DNA of 32,068 nucleotides from Armatimonadota bacterium (GCA_016235455.1 JACRKZ010000019.1:1-32068), one strand, 5' to 3'. Counted from the stretch's first letter, positions 8,412-16,990 are shown. Numbers and translations: made by a program. Notes: generated from the sequence alone by a model not told the origin.

Positions 8412-9029
8412 TCACAGGCTGAAGTCCGAGGCGACAATCTGGCTCGGCTTGCGCCATTTGACGTGCCCATCGCAGAAGGCCATGTTGCAGCCGTCGGTAT
8501 GGATGAACGAGGGCGCATCGCCGGGCCAGACGAAGCAGCCGTCGTTGAGCGTGGCGCTCTCATCCATGAAGATGCAGCAATTGGCCGGCGACACCATGGC
8601 GGCCAGCGACTGCCACTCGAGCACGTAGTTCATCGAGTAGCTCACGCCCTTGTTGGGGCCATTGGTGTCCGAGGGGCAGAGGAACACTGACTTGTTCTTG
8701 ATGTAAGGCGCCAATCCGCCCCGGGAGACGTCGGTGGTCGGTGGGATCCAGCCGCCCAGGATCCAACAGCCGTAGTTGCTGCCAGTCACGGCGGCCTGGT
8801 CACCGCGGGCCACACCGGGGAACCTCTCGTCGTAGTCCTGGGTGTACATGGCCATCGAGGTGCCGATCTGCTTGAGATTGGATTGGCAACTCGACGAACG
8901 CGCCTTCTCTCTCGCCTTGGCGAATACAGGGAACAGGATGGCGGCCAGGATCGCGATGATCGCGATGACCACAAGCAATTCGATGAGGGTGAACCCATCC
9001 GACCGGTGTCGGAGATCCCGCCTGACCAT
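8412..9029 (-). CDS. Type IV prepilin-like H-X9-DG protein (DUF1559-like), copy 2
   Basis: This 205-residue paralogue of the next gene downstream begins [19 protein letters not shown]. The start at 9029 was chosen because it matches copy 1 and has the same GAGGAGAG ribosome-binding site; the frame continues 16 codons further upstream. The leader, helix and [12 protein letters not shown] block are almost identical to copy 1, also at DNA level. Differences collect in the globular part ([10 protein letters not shown] versus [10 protein letters not shown], and a two-residue insertion in [11 protein letters not shown]). The H-X9-DG motif ([12 protein letters not shown]) is intact. Conserved upstream DNA was duplicated with the gene. 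The function is presumed to be a pseudopilin or surface subunit. Confidence 0.9.
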   Translation of the reverse strand: MVRRDLRHRSDGFTLIELLVVIAIIAILAAILFPVFAKAREKARSSSCQSNLKQIGTSMAMYTQDYDERFPGVARGDQAAVTGSNYGCWILGGWIPPTTDVSRGGLAPYIKNKSVFLCPSDTNGPNKGVSYSMNYVLEWQSLAAMVSPANCCIFMDESATLNDGCFVWPGDAPSFIHTDGCNMAFCDGHVKWRKPSQIVASDFSL

Positions 9030-9106
9030 GGCACTCTCCTCTCGATCTCGTGTTGAGCAGCCCCCGCCGCCACGCACGAGTTAATTCTCCCTCATGGTTA
9101 CGCCTA

Positions 9107-9176
9107 ATGCGAGTCTATTTGGGCGCGAGCGATATGGTATGCTCGTGCGCGGCACGAACGGGGGCGGGCCGGCGTC
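9107..9176. repeat. Upstream module of prepilin copy 2, also the promoter side of the lactonase gene
   Basis: This is the partner of 8300-8369, located 78 bases upstream of the copy-2 ATG. Here the module also faces the plus-strand lactonase gene, and it contains an extended -10 element that copy 1 lacks. Confidence 0.55.
9135..9143 (+). promoter_or_regulatory. Candidate extended -10 element for the SMP-30/GH130 pair
   Basis: TGGTATGCT fits TGnTATnnT. Transcription would start near 9150, giving a leader of about 68 bases before the lactonase ATG at 9218. No convincing -35 box is seen, which is common for extended -10 promoters. Confidence 0.4.
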
Positions 9177-9217
9177 GAATGGGTATGGCCGGCGGTTCTG
9201 TCGGCTGGGAGGATGTC

Positions 9218-10105
9218 ATGGTGGGCAGGCTCGTTTTGCTGCTGCTGGCTGTTGCAGCGACGTACGCTCAGGCCGCGACGGTGCTCGCACCGGGCGCGGA
9301 ACTCAAGCGCCTCTATGCCGATGCCGCCTTCACCGAAGGCCCCACCTGCGACGCGCAGGGCAACGTGTTCTTCTCCGACCAGCCCAACGACCGCATCTTG
9401 CGCTGCTCGACGGCCGGCGACGTGACGGTCTGGCGCCAGGGCTGCGGCCGCGCCAACGGCATGTGCTTCGCCCCCGACGGCGCGTTGTGGACCTGCGCCG
9501 ACGAGAAGAACGAGGCTTGGCGCATCGCGCCCGACGGCACTGTCGAGGTCCTGTTCCGAGCGTTCGCCGAGAAGCTGCTCAACGGCCCCAACGATCTATG
9601 GTGCGCGCCCAATGGCGGCTGCTACTTCACCGATCCGTTCTACAAGCGGGCCTGGTGGCAGCGCGGCGGCCAGGAGCAGCCGTGCCAGGGCGTCTACTAC
9701 CTGACCCCCGACCGCCAGACCATCGTGCGCGTCGCCGATGACCTGCAGTCGCCCAACGGCCTGATCGGCACGGCGGACGGCAAGACGCTGTACGTCGCCG
9801 ACTTGGGCGCGGGCAAGACCTACCGTTACGCCATTGCCGCCGACGGCAGCCTGAAGGACAAGGCCCTGTTCTGCGGCCTGGGCTCGGACGGCATGACCAT
9901 CGACGACGAGGGCAACGTCTACCTCACCGGCAAGGGCGTGCTGGTCTATGACAGCACTGGCAGGCAGATCGAGACGATCTCCGTGCCCCAGGGGTGGACG
10001 GCCAATGTCTGCTTCGGCGGCCCCGAGCGTCGGTCGCTCTACATCACCGCCGGCAAGTGCCTGTATGCCATTGCGACACGAGTCCGGGGCGTTGGCAGTC
10101 AGTAG
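9218..10105 (+). CDS. Secreted SMP-30/gluconolactonase/LRE family protein
   Basis: This 295-residue six-bladed beta-propeller follows a signal peptide (MVGRLVLLLLAVAATYAQA). The start at 9218 has GGGAGGA just upstream; the earlier in-frame ATG at 9185 lacks one and would bury the signal peptide. The metal-site motifs of the SMP-30 family are present: Glu40 in FTEGP, the Asn of NGPNDLW, the Asn of SPNGL, and Asp224 in LGSDGMTIDDEGNVY. The family hydrolyses sugar lactones with a divalent metal. The gene is followed after 8 bases by the GH130 gene and is probably cotranscribed with it. A lactonase fits a pathway in which sugar oxidoreductases make lactones. The true substrate is unknown. Confidence 0.9.
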   Translation: MVGRLVLLLLAVAATYAQAATVLAPGAELKRLYADAAFTEGPTCDAQGNVFFSDQPNDRILRCSTAGDVTVWRQGCGRANGMCFAPDGALWTCADEKNEAWRIAPDGTVEVLFRAFAEKLLNGPNDLWCAPNGGCYFTDPFYKRAWWQRGGQEQPCQGVYYLTPDRQTIVRVADDLQSPNGLIGTADGKTLYVADLGAGKTYRYAIAADGSLKDKALFCGLGSDGMTIDDEGNVYLTGKGVLVYDSTGRQIETISVPQGWTANVCFGGPERRSLYITAGKCLYAIATRVRGVGSQ

Positions 10106-10113
10106 GAGCCACC

Positions 10114-11151
10114 ATGGTGCGACCGGTCTTCGCGCGGCACCCCGAGAACCCCATTGTGCGGCCCGGTGGGCCCGACTGGCGTCGATGTGTGACGTTCAAC
10201 CCCGGCCTCCTGTACGATGACGATCGGTTCTGGCTGTATGAGCGCTGCGCCGGCGGACTGCGTCCGTTTGTCTGCCATATCGCGCTGCTAGTCAGTGACG
10301 ATGGGGTGCACTTTCAGCAGGTTGGCGACCAGCCCGTCTTCTCGCCGGGCATGATCGGCAGCCCGCTGGGCAGCGTGCAGGACCCGCGCGTGGTGAGGAT
10401 CGACGACCGCTACCTGATGACCTATGCGTGGCGGCCCTTTGCCTGGCATTCGCATCCCACCGGGGTCGGCGTGCCGGAATCGTTCGAGCCGACGTGCGAA
10501 GGGTTCAGTGGCCGCAGCGAGGACAACCAGACGCGCTCGGGCATCGCCGTGTCGGCCGACCGCGTGCACTGGGAGCACTTGGCCTGGCCCACGCCGCCGG
10601 AACTCGACGACCGCGATGTGATCCTGTTCCCTGAGCGCATCGACGGCCGTTACTGGCTATTGCGTCGGCCGCAGCAGATGCTCGGTGTCTCCTGGCGCAC
10701 CCAGCAGCCAAGCATGTGGCTGGCCTCGTCAGCCGACCTGGCCGAATGGACCGAGCCCGAACTGCTGGCCGAGCCGAAGTACGCCTGGGAAGGCGGAAAG
10801 ATCGGCGGCGCCACGCCGCCCATCCTGACCGAGGCAGGCTGGCTGGTCCTGTACCACGGGGTGGAGGAGACGGACCCGCTGTTGCGCACCGTCATCTACC
10901 GCGCCGGCGCGATGCTGCTCGACCGCAACGATCCCCGGCGCATCCTGGCCCGGACCCCCGAGCCGCTGCTGGAGCCCGAGGCCTACTACGAGCGCACGGG
11001 CCTGTACATCCCCAACGTGGTCTTCCCCACGGGCGCTGTCGTGCGCGACGGCCTGCTGTGGGTCTACTACGGTGTCTGCGACACCGCCATCGCCCTGGCG
11101 ACGACGCCGGTTGACGTGCTGCTCGACCACCTGCTCAGTTGCCCGGCCTGA
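10114..11151 (+). CDS. GH130 family beta-mannoside phosphorylase/hydrolase-like protein
   Basis: This 345-residue five-bladed propeller enzyme has no signal peptide, so it is probably cytoplasmic. The start at 10114 follows GGAG and lies 8 bases after the lactonase stop. GH130 features are RHPENPIV and FNPGLLYDDDRFWLYER at the start, GSVQDPRVVRIDDRYLMTY (the family EDPR segment with the catalytic Asp kept but the preceding Glu changed to Gln), and the C-terminal run YRAGAMLLD, IPNVVFPTGAV and LWVYYGVCDTAIALAT. GH130 members phosphorolyse or hydrolyse beta-1,2- or beta-1,4-mannosides. Which of the two applies depends on phosphate-binding residues that cannot be settled by eye. It is convergent with the GH172 gene, with only 6 bases between them. 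Confidence 0.88.
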   Translation: MVRPVFARHPENPIVRPGGPDWRRCVTFNPGLLYDDDRFWLYERCAGGLRPFVCHIALLVSDDGVHFQQVGDQPVFSPGMIGSPLGSVQDPRVVRIDDRYLMTYAWRPFAWHSHPTGVGVPESFEPTCEGFSGRSEDNQTRSGIAVSADRVHWEHLAWPTPPELDDRDVILFPERIDGRYWLLRRPQQMLGVSWRTQQPSMWLASSADLAEWTEPELLAEPKYAWEGGKIGGATPPILTEAGWLVLYHGVEETDPLLRTVIYRAGAMLLDRNDPRRILARTPEPLLEPEAYYERTGLYIPNVVFPTGAVVRDGLLWVYYGVCDTAIALATTPVDVLLDHLLSCPA

Positions 11152-11157
11152 CCAGCC

Positions 11158-13575
11158 CTATTGCGGCAGCAACTGCACGCAGTCGAGACCGATCATGTAG
11201 CCGGTGGACTTGGGGTTCTTGTCCACCGCGCGCAGCGTCAGTTTGTGCTTGCCCTCGGTCAGGTCCTGCACACCAAAGGTCTGCTTGCCGCTGGGCGCCA
11301 CACCCTCGTGGTAGGCGTCGAACTTGCCCAGCACCTTGCCGTCCAGCTCGACCTGGCAGATGCCATAGTCAGCGGCGGTGCACAGGTACAGGTTGAGTTC
11401 GTAGCGGCCGGCGGCCTTGACGGGCACCTCGACGGTGAAGTAGCTGTCCTGCTTACGGTTGGGGAACCAGAGCTGTGTGTCGCCGCTGAAGCGGTCGCCC
11501 AGGCCTTGGATGGCCGTCTCGCTGCCCACCGCTTCCAGCACCTTCAGGCTCTCGCCCTCAACCACGTTCTTGAACCGCACGGGCTTGAGCAGCACGTAGT
11601 CGATGCCCACCGTGAAGCCCGTGGCGGCCCCGGCCTTACCGGCGGAGGTGAACTGCAGGACGTCATCGCCCTTGAGGACGACCTCGCCCAGCGAGACCTC
11701 GGCGACGCCCGGCGCCGCGGCATAGCCGTCGATGGCCGGCTCCAGCGGCTGACCGTTCAGGCTGACCTTGAACTGGCCGTGATCCGGCCCGCGTTCGATG
11801 CCTACGGCCAGAAGACTGTCGCCCTGGCGGCCCAGATCACCACGCAGATCGAAGCTCTCGCCAGCCGCTGCTGCGGCCTGCCGCACGCCCTTCGAACCGC
11901 TCAACGCATCGCTGGCCGCCACGATGGGATCGGCCCCTTGGTGCGCGGCCACGGTCAGTGTCTCGGCTTCCACCGCGCCTTGGACGATGCGGCCCCACGG
12001 TACCAGGTCGGCGGCCTTGGGGGTCTCGAAGAAGTCGGTGCCGCCGGGCATGGCATACCAGTAGGCGGTGGAGGCGTAGCTGTTCTTAACCTTGTCGCCG
12101 AACGTGTAGTTCTCGATGGTCATGCGCAGCTTCTGCTCGAACGGAATGTTCTCGGTGATCTGGTAGCGCCAGCAGCTCTGCTTGCGGTCGTGCGGGTCGG
12201 TCGAGCCGTGGTAGGGGTTGTTGAACCAGACGATGCCCCAGGCATCGCCGAAGAAGTCCTCCGAACCGGTGCCGAAGACGGACGGGAACGCCTCCCCATC
12301 GACATACGCCCGCTCGTCGCCTTCACCCCACCAGCCGCCGTGGGCGTTGTCGGTGAACAGCGCCATGCCCACATAGGTGCCGCGGCCCTGGCACTCCAGG
12401 AACGGATACTCGAACACGGTGGATGGCTGCTCGACGCGGAACCGGGCGTGGAAGCGTGCCGTATCAGCCGGCAGCGCGCCAGGCCTCCAGGCCAGATCCC
12501 AGGCCAGCTTGGCCGGCTGCGTGCCCAGGTTGATCGCCGTCCAGCGGGCGCGCTTGGCAAAGGGCATGCGGAAGTAGCTGTACCACTTGCCGTCCAGATG
12601 GCCCAGCGGCAGCGACGTGTAGGGCCGCTCGGCGAACTTCAGGCCACCCACGAAGCCCTCGCCGAATAGCGCCTCGACTGGCGCCTCGACGGCCGGCTTG
12701 GGGTCGTCGTCCCAATAGGCGCGCAGCAGCACCAGGCGTGAGGCCCACTTCTCGCCGCCAATCAGGCTGGCGCGCAGCGCGTGGATCGTCGCCGGCCCAT
12801 CGATGCTGGTCAGCTCCACCTCGCCGCCGGGCGCCACGGTCGTCTCGGCCGAGCGGGTGGCCAGGCCGGCGCTGGGCTGCGGATCGGTCCCGGACTTGGC
12901 CAGACGGTCGCCGACTTCGGCCAGCAGCCTGGTCTCCTCGGCGCTCAGCGGCAGCCGGAAGGTCTTGACCGGCGTGCCGGGCGCGAAGGTGCGGTACTGG
13001 ACGTGGTAGTACTGGCCTGGCGGCACGAGCTTGCCCTCGGCGTTCTTGACCATGACCGCGGCGACGCGCACGCTCCTGGCGAACGCGATGGGCAGCCAGC
13101 AGTCCGAGGCCGGATTGCCGCCACCCAGCACCACGCGCCGTTGCCACACCAGCGGCATTCGGAACGGCTCCACCTTGCCCGTGAACAGCTCGTTGAAGTC
13201 CCATTCGTAGCTGGGCTGCTCGGCACCGTCCAGGTAGATGCGCAGCCGGCTCTGCGGATTGGCCGACCAGATGCGGTAGATGACGCCTGGGCCTTTGATA
13301 TCCGCCATGACGGCCTCGCCACGGGCGGCGTCGACCCCCATGTAGTGGCCGGCATCGCCGTTGGCTTCCCAGCCGATGTACTTGCCCGTGGCGGCGTCGA
13401 GGCGCGAGGCCCGGTCGTAGCTCGACGACTGGACGCATCGCGCGCCAGCCTCCAGGATGGGCAGGCCGTCGAGATCGACAAGCTTGCGCAGGAACCACGA
13501 CTGATCGCGGATCTCCTGAGCCTGGGCGGCACAGGTCAGCATGAGGGCGAGGACAACGAACCAGACAGCACGCAT
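11158..13575 (-). CDS. Secreted GH172 (DUF2961) family protein with two C-terminal binding-like domains
   Basis: This 805-residue protein has a signal peptide (MRAVWFVVLALMLTCAAQA). Residues about 25-505 are the DUF2961/GH172 catalytic region: SSYDRASR, GVIYRIWSANP, the long RTFAPGTPVKTF stretch, and the hallmark GGWWGEGDERAYVDG and PSVFGTGSEDFFGDAW with conserved acidic residues. GH172 enzymes act on furanosides such as D-arabinofuranose and D-fructofuranose. The C-terminus holds two beta-sandwich modules, each opening on a similar motif (VEAETLTV and VEGESLKV) and ending IDYVLLKP and LDCVQLLPQ; these look like a duplicated carbohydrate-binding domain. It lies 92 bases after the Gfo/Idh/MocA gene at 13668-14744 and may share its transcript. 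Confidence 0.87.
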   Translation of the reverse strand: MRAVWFVVLALMLTCAAQAQEIRDQSWFLRKLVDLDGLPILEAGARCVQSSSYDRASRLDAATGKYIGWEANGDAGHYMGVDAARGEAVMADIKGPGVIYRIWSANPQSRLRIYLDGAEQPSYEWDFNELFTGKVEPFRMPLVWQRRVVLGGGNPASDCWLPIAFARSVRVAAVMVKNAEGKLVPPGQYYHVQYRTFAPGTPVKTFRLPLSAEETRLLAEVGDRLAKSGTDPQPSAGLATRSAETTVAPGGEVELTSIDGPATIHALRASLIGGEKWASRLVLLRAYWDDDPKPAVEAPVEALFGEGFVGGLKFAERPYTSLPLGHLDGKWYSYFRMPFAKRARWTAINLGTQPAKLAWDLAWRPGALPADTARFHARFRVEQPSTVFEYPFLECQGRGTYVGMALFTDNAHGGWWGEGDERAYVDGEAFPSVFGTGSEDFFGDAWGIVWFNNPYHGSTDPHDRKQSCWRYQITENIPFEQKLRMTIENYTFGDKVKNSYASTAYWYAMPGGTDFFETPKAADLVPWGRIVQGAVEAETLTVAAHQGADPIVAASDALSGSKGVRQAAAAAGESFDLRGDLGRQGDSLLAVGIERGPDHGQFKVSLNGQPLEPAIDGYAAAPGVAEVSLGEVVLKGDDVLQFTSAGKAGAATGFTVGIDYVLLKPVRFKNVVEGESLKVLEAVGSETAIQGLGDRFSGDTQLWFPNRKQDSYFTVEVPVKAAGRYELNLYLCTAADYGICQVELDGKVLGKFDAYHEGVAPSGKQTFGVQDLTEGKHKLTLRAVDKNPKSTGYMIGLDCVQLLPQ

Positions 13576-13619
13576 GGCTAGCTCCGGGCAACGGCGCGGG
13601 AGCGTTCGCCGACACCGAC

Positions 13620-13642
13620 ACCGCTCCTCCCTGCGGGGCGGT
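13620..13642 (-). terminator. Short hairpin between an oxidoreductase gene and the GH172 gene
   Basis: ACCGCTCC (13620-13627) pairs with GGGGCGGT (13635-13642) through eight pairs including one wobble, with a 7-base loop. It lies in the 92-base gap before the GH172 start. No T-run follows, so it may be a processing or partial termination site, or chance in GC-rich DNA. Confidence 0.25.
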
Positions 13643-13667
13643 GCATTGGGGCGCTGGCCGGGGGCGA

Positions 13668-14744
13668 TCAGCCGTCCTTGGCCCAGGCTTGCGGCTCCAC
13701 CCCCAGCACCTCGCCCGACGCCGCGGCGCGGTCAATCATCATGCCCAGGTAGTGGTCTTGGGCGGCCTCGGCCACGGAGTAGAACGAGGGCCCGCCGGCG
13801 GCGTAGTCAGCCATCTTCGCCAAGCACGTGGCCACCGCAATCTCGTCGTCGGACAGGCGGCCCGGCGCGGCCGGGTTGCGGTAGACCCACTCGCCCGCCA
13901 GCTCGATGCCCTTGTGGTACATGCCCTCCAGGTTGCCGTCGTGGCCGGCATCGCGCCGCAGCAGCTCGGCGGTGTGCGGGGTGCGGAAGTCGCTCAGCCA
14001 GCGCACGGTCGTGTTGCTGATCTCGCCGCGTTCGCCGCGTACCAGCACGCGTGGCGACCGGACCCATGAGAAGTACTGCGAGCCCGTGAAGTCGAAGACG
14101 CCCAGCTTATCGCCGTAGTCCAGCCAGGCGATGGTCTGGCCAGCCTGCTCCAGGTGCTCCGCGCTGGGCGGGCCATCGCGGCCCGGCCCGGCCACCAGCG
14201 GCGACACGAAGCCGCGCGCGGTGATGCGGCAGCCCTCGAAACGCACTCCCAGCAGCCGCCGCAGCAGGCTCACGCCGTGGTAGCCGTGGGCCACCGAGAC
14301 CTGTGCCTGCGACACGCTGCCCAGTCGGCCCGAGGCCACGACGGCCTCTCGCGCCGCGTGCATCGGCTGCCAGCAGTACTGCTCGGCCACCTGCAGCCGT
14401 GCGCCGCCGGCGGCCAGCTCGCAGACGCGGCGCAGCCCCATCAGGTCAGGTGCCGGCGGCGTCTCGGCCAGGGCAGGAATGCCGCGCTCGGCCAAGTCGG
14501 CCAGCATCACCGGCGTCACCGGCCAGGGCACGCTGACCACGACGAACGCCGGCGAGCCCGCGGCCAACTCGTCCAGCGAGGCCACCGTCGGCACGCCCCA
14601 GCGCGCGCCGAAGGCCTTGGCCTTGTCCGCGTCGCGCACCAGCACACTGCTCACGGCAAACCGGTCGGGCAGAGCCTGAGCCGCACGCAGGAAGAACTCG
14701 GTGCGCCAGCCGGCGCCCACGATGGCAAAGCGAACGGGTTCCAT
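13668..14744 (-). CDS. Gfo/Idh/MocA-like protein lacking the catalytic lysine
   Basis: This is a 358-residue cytoplasmic member of the family, with the Rossmann start VRFAIVGAGWRTEFFL and the C-terminal sheet domain (GHDGNLEGMYHKGIELAGEW). The family EKP motif is changed: at residues 94-96 it reads Glu-Thr-Pro (ALAETPPAPD), so the usual catalytic and nucleotide-contacting lysine is missing. The helix and sheet framework looks complete, which argues against simple decay. The start at 14744 is supported by AGGA directly after the stop of the preceding gene, 10 bases away. That neighbour is an intact paralogue, so the two may form a mixed complex. It could instead act as a sensor or binding protein, or use another residue. 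Confidence 0.82.
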   Translation of the reverse strand: MEPVRFAIVGAGWRTEFFLRAAQALPDRFAVSSVLVRDADKAKAFGARWGVPTVASLDELAAGSPAFVVVSVPWPVTPVMLADLAERGIPALAETPPAPDLMGLRRVCELAAGGARLQVAEQYCWQPMHAAREAVVASGRLGSVSQAQVSVAHGYHGVSLLRRLLGVRFEGCRITARGFVSPLVAGPGRDGPPSAEHLEQAGQTIAWLDYGDKLGVFDFTGSQYFSWVRSPRVLVRGERGEISNTTVRWLSDFRTPHTAELLRRDAGHDGNLEGMYHKGIELAGEWVYRNPAAPGRLSDDEIAVATCLAKMADYAAGGPSFYSVAEAAQDHYLGMMIDRAAASGEVLGVEPQAWAKDG

Positions 14745-14754
14745 GGACAGTCCT

Positions 14755-15813
14755 TTACAAGGCTCGCCCGTCGCGACCGCCGCCCACGCCGCTGTATGGG
14801 CTGCCGGGGTCCCAGTCGGTGGGCTCGGGCGGCACGAAGTCGGCCAGCGGGAAAGTCACGCGACAGCGGTGGCGACTGCTCAGATAGGCTGCTTCCACCA
14901 CCTCCAGCGCCAGCAGCGAGCTCTGCACCAACCGATCGTCGTGCTGGCCACTGATGATCATGCCGGCCAGGCTCTCCAGATGGCGCTGATGGCCGCTGAC
15001 CGGCAACGGCTCGGGGTGGAACGCGGCGCCCTCGGGGTGCGCGCTGTTGAGCAGCCAGTAGGCGCGTTCCCAGGCCCAGAACTCGATCTGACCGCGCTCG
15101 CCGTTGAGCCGGAACAACATGCCCTTGCCCGGCCGGCTGATGCGCACGTCGTCGCCCGTCTCCATGATGATTCGCGTGCCGCCAGCGGTCTGCGCGTAGG
15201 TCGCGGCGACCGTCTCCACCTGCATCCCGTCGCGATAGGTGCGAGTCGACGTATCACACTGGGCGATGACGCTGGCGATGGGCTCGTTGCCCGTGAGCGC
15301 CATGACGAAAGTGAGCCAGTGAATGCCGGCGTTGATGATGTCCCACTCGGCGCATTCGATGAGGACCGACTGCAGCCGACCGATCTCGCCGCGATGGACG
15401 CGCTCGATGATCTCCAGCGAGTGCGACATGGCGTGCAGGCCGTGCGGAACGACCATGGGCAGCCCGGCCGCGTGCACCGCGTCGACCAGGCGCCGGCCGG
15501 AGGCGGCGGTGTGGCCCAACGGCTTCTCGACCAGCAGACCGCGGACGGCGGTGCCCAGCGCGGCCAACGTGACCTCCTCGTGGCTCGGGGCGAAGGTACT
15601 GACGCAGACCACGTCGGTCGGGCACTCGGCGAACATGGTCTCGGCGCTGGGGTAGCAGCGCAGCCCGGGATAGCGCTCGGCCAATGCGCGGCGCACGTCG
15701 TCGCGCAGATCGGCCGCGGCGCGCAGGTCGTAGAACGACGACGCCGTCAGCGCGTCCAGACTCAGCCGGCCGCCCATGCCGCCACCGACCACGCTTGCTG
15801 TGAACCGTGACAT
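14755..15813 (-). CDS. Gfo/Idh/MocA family oxidoreductase
   Basis: This 352-residue NAD(P)-dependent sugar oxidoreductase has no export signal. The start at 15813 (MSRFTASVVGGGMGGRLS) has GGAG/GTGAG upstream; the frame is open for 50 further codons that do not look like protein. It carries the Rossmann glycine-rich loop, VVCVSTFAPSHEE, an intact EKP motif (LLVEKPLGH) and the C-terminal domain with IINAGIHWLTFVMALTG, where a His sits at the place of the family's active-site histidine. It is the first gene of a minus-strand set with the lysine-lacking paralogue and probably the GH172 gene. Substrate unknown. Confidence 0.87.
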   Translation of the reverse strand: MSRFTASVVGGGMGGRLSLDALTASSFYDLRAAADLRDDVRRALAERYPGLRCYPSAETMFAECPTDVVCVSTFAPSHEEVTLAALGTAVRGLLVEKPLGHTAASGRRLVDAVHAAGLPMVVPHGLHAMSHSLEIIERVHRGEIGRLQSVLIECAEWDIINAGIHWLTFVMALTGNEPIASVIAQCDTSTRTYRDGMQVETVAATYAQTAGGTRIIMETGDDVRISRPGKGMLFRLNGERGQIEFWAWERAYWLLNSAHPEGAAFHPEPLPVSGHQRHLESLAGMIISGQHDDRLVQSSLLALEVVEAAYLSSRHRCRVTFPLADFVPPEPTDWDPGSPYSGVGGGRDGRAL

Positions 15814-16128
15814 CGCTCTCACCGTCTCCCTGCGACTTCGGCGTCGTGGCTGGCCATCCTCCCGCCAACGTAACGCCCAGCTTAAGTTGGCCGGGCATTG
15901 ACCGATAGATGAGATGTCGGGTGGAAACCAGCGTCGGCCTCGCGGCCGCGCTGGTGGAAGCATCTAGGGGAGGCCGACAGGCGCACCCTCGGCCGCGCGT
16001 AGCGGGCTGAGTACGCCGCGACACGCCAACGCGTCCGCGTTGGCACTCCCTCTTCGTAGCGCACCGGCGCGCCGCGAGCCGCGGCCGCCGAGCCGGACGG
16101 CTTGCGGGCCGTCGACCGAAGGGGAACG
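15814..16128. promoter_or_regulatory. Divergent intergenic region with competing RNA stems
   Basis: This 315-base gap lies between the oxidoreductase (minus) and the first dual-receiver gene (plus), and no gene is seen in it. On the plus strand, ACCAGCG (15927-15933) can pair with CGCTGGT (15949-15955). GTCGGCCTC (15933-15941) can pair perfectly with GAGGCCGAC (15970-15978). The two stems exclude each other. A third perfect stem, GCCAACGC/GCGTTGGC with a GTCC loop, lies at 16025-16044. A ribosome-binding sequence, AGGGGAA, precedes the ATG at 16129. No known riboswitch consensus was recognised, and the promoters are not clear. Confidence 0.35.
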
Positions 16129-16923
16129 ATGATGATTACGGTTGTGCTGGTGGAGGATGTGCGAGCCGCGCGCCTGCTGGTCAGGCGCACACTGGAGCGT
16201 CGCCCGGATGTGAACGTGGTGGATGAGTGCGGCACCGCGGCGGAAGCCCTGGCCGCCTGTCAGCGCTGGCTGCCAGACATCATCTTCCTGGACCTGAGGC
16301 TTCCCGACCAGGACGGTGCGCTGCTGCTCGGCCCGCTCCGGCAGTTGCACCCCACGGTGCGCGTGATTGTTCTCACCTCGGACTACCAGCGCGAGCGAGC
16401 CCTGCTGGCCGCTGGCGCGCAGGCCTACATGGCCAAACCGGTGGTCACCGAGTTGCTGCTGGACGTGGTGGACGAGGTCATGGCCATACCCGACCAGGAC
16501 TTGGCCCCACGCCAGGCGTCCAAGGGCCCCGATGCCTACCGGCAGCGCGTGTTGCTGGTCGACGACGACCAGTCCAGTCGCCGACTCCTGTCGGCCCTGG
16601 TCTATCGCCTGGGCGCCTCGGTCGTCGGCGAAGTGGCGCGACTGGCCGATCTTGAACAGGCGCTGCGTTCATGCCGGCCTGACCTCTGCCTGCTCGACGT
16701 GGAAATGGACGAGGGTTCCAGCCTGGGCTGGCTGGCCTCGCATCCCCAGGTCAGCATGCCCCCGACCATCGTCGTCTCGTCCCACGCCGAGTGCGGAGTG
16801 GTTGCGGCCGCGGTGCGGGCGGGCGCCAGCGGTTATGTACTCAAACCGGTCGAGCCCCGGAAGCTCGCCGCGGCCATGGAGAAGGTCCGATCTGCCTCTC
16901 CTCAGCTCGCCCCAGCGGCGTAG
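16129..16923 (+). CDS. Tandem dual-receiver (REC-REC) response regulator without output domain, copy 1
   Basis: This 264-residue protein is made of two CheY-like receiver domains and nothing else. REC1 (about 1-125) has the acidic pair in VVLVEDV, phospho-acceptor Asp55 in FLDLRLP, the switch Thr in VLTSD and the Lys in MAKPV. REC2 (about 140-258) has VLLVDDD, Asp190 in LLDVEMD, the Ser in VSSHAE and the Lys in VLKPV. Both therefore look phosphorylatable. The start at 16129 (MMITVVL) follows AGGGGAAC. There is no DNA-binding, enzymatic or histidine-phosphotransfer domain and no kinase nearby, so it may work by protein-protein contact or as a phosphate relay or sink. A paralogue follows 82 bases later. 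Confidence 0.9.
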   Translation: MMITVVLVEDVRAARLLVRRTLERRPDVNVVDECGTAAEALAACQRWLPDIIFLDLRLPDQDGALLLGPLRQLHPTVRVIVLTSDYQRERALLAAGAQAYMAKPVVTELLLDVVDEVMAIPDQDLAPRQASKGPDAYRQRVLLVDDDQSSRRLLSALVYRLGASVVGEVARLADLEQALRSCRPDLCLLDVEMDEGSSLGWLASHPQVSMPPTIVVSSHAECGVVAAAVRAGASGYVLKPVEPRKLAAAMEKVRSASPQLAPAA

Positions 16924-16990
16924 TGTGAACTCAATGTAACTCTCTGTGCCTAATCAAGCCGGGCTTCCGTGCGCAATTGGTGGCCCAGAG

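Noticed and set aside
15814..15963. N-terminal extension of the Gfo/Idh/MocA protein starting at 15813
   Set aside because: The extra 50 residues are Arg/Pro-rich and precede the normal Rossmann start; a ribosome-binding site lies just before 15813.
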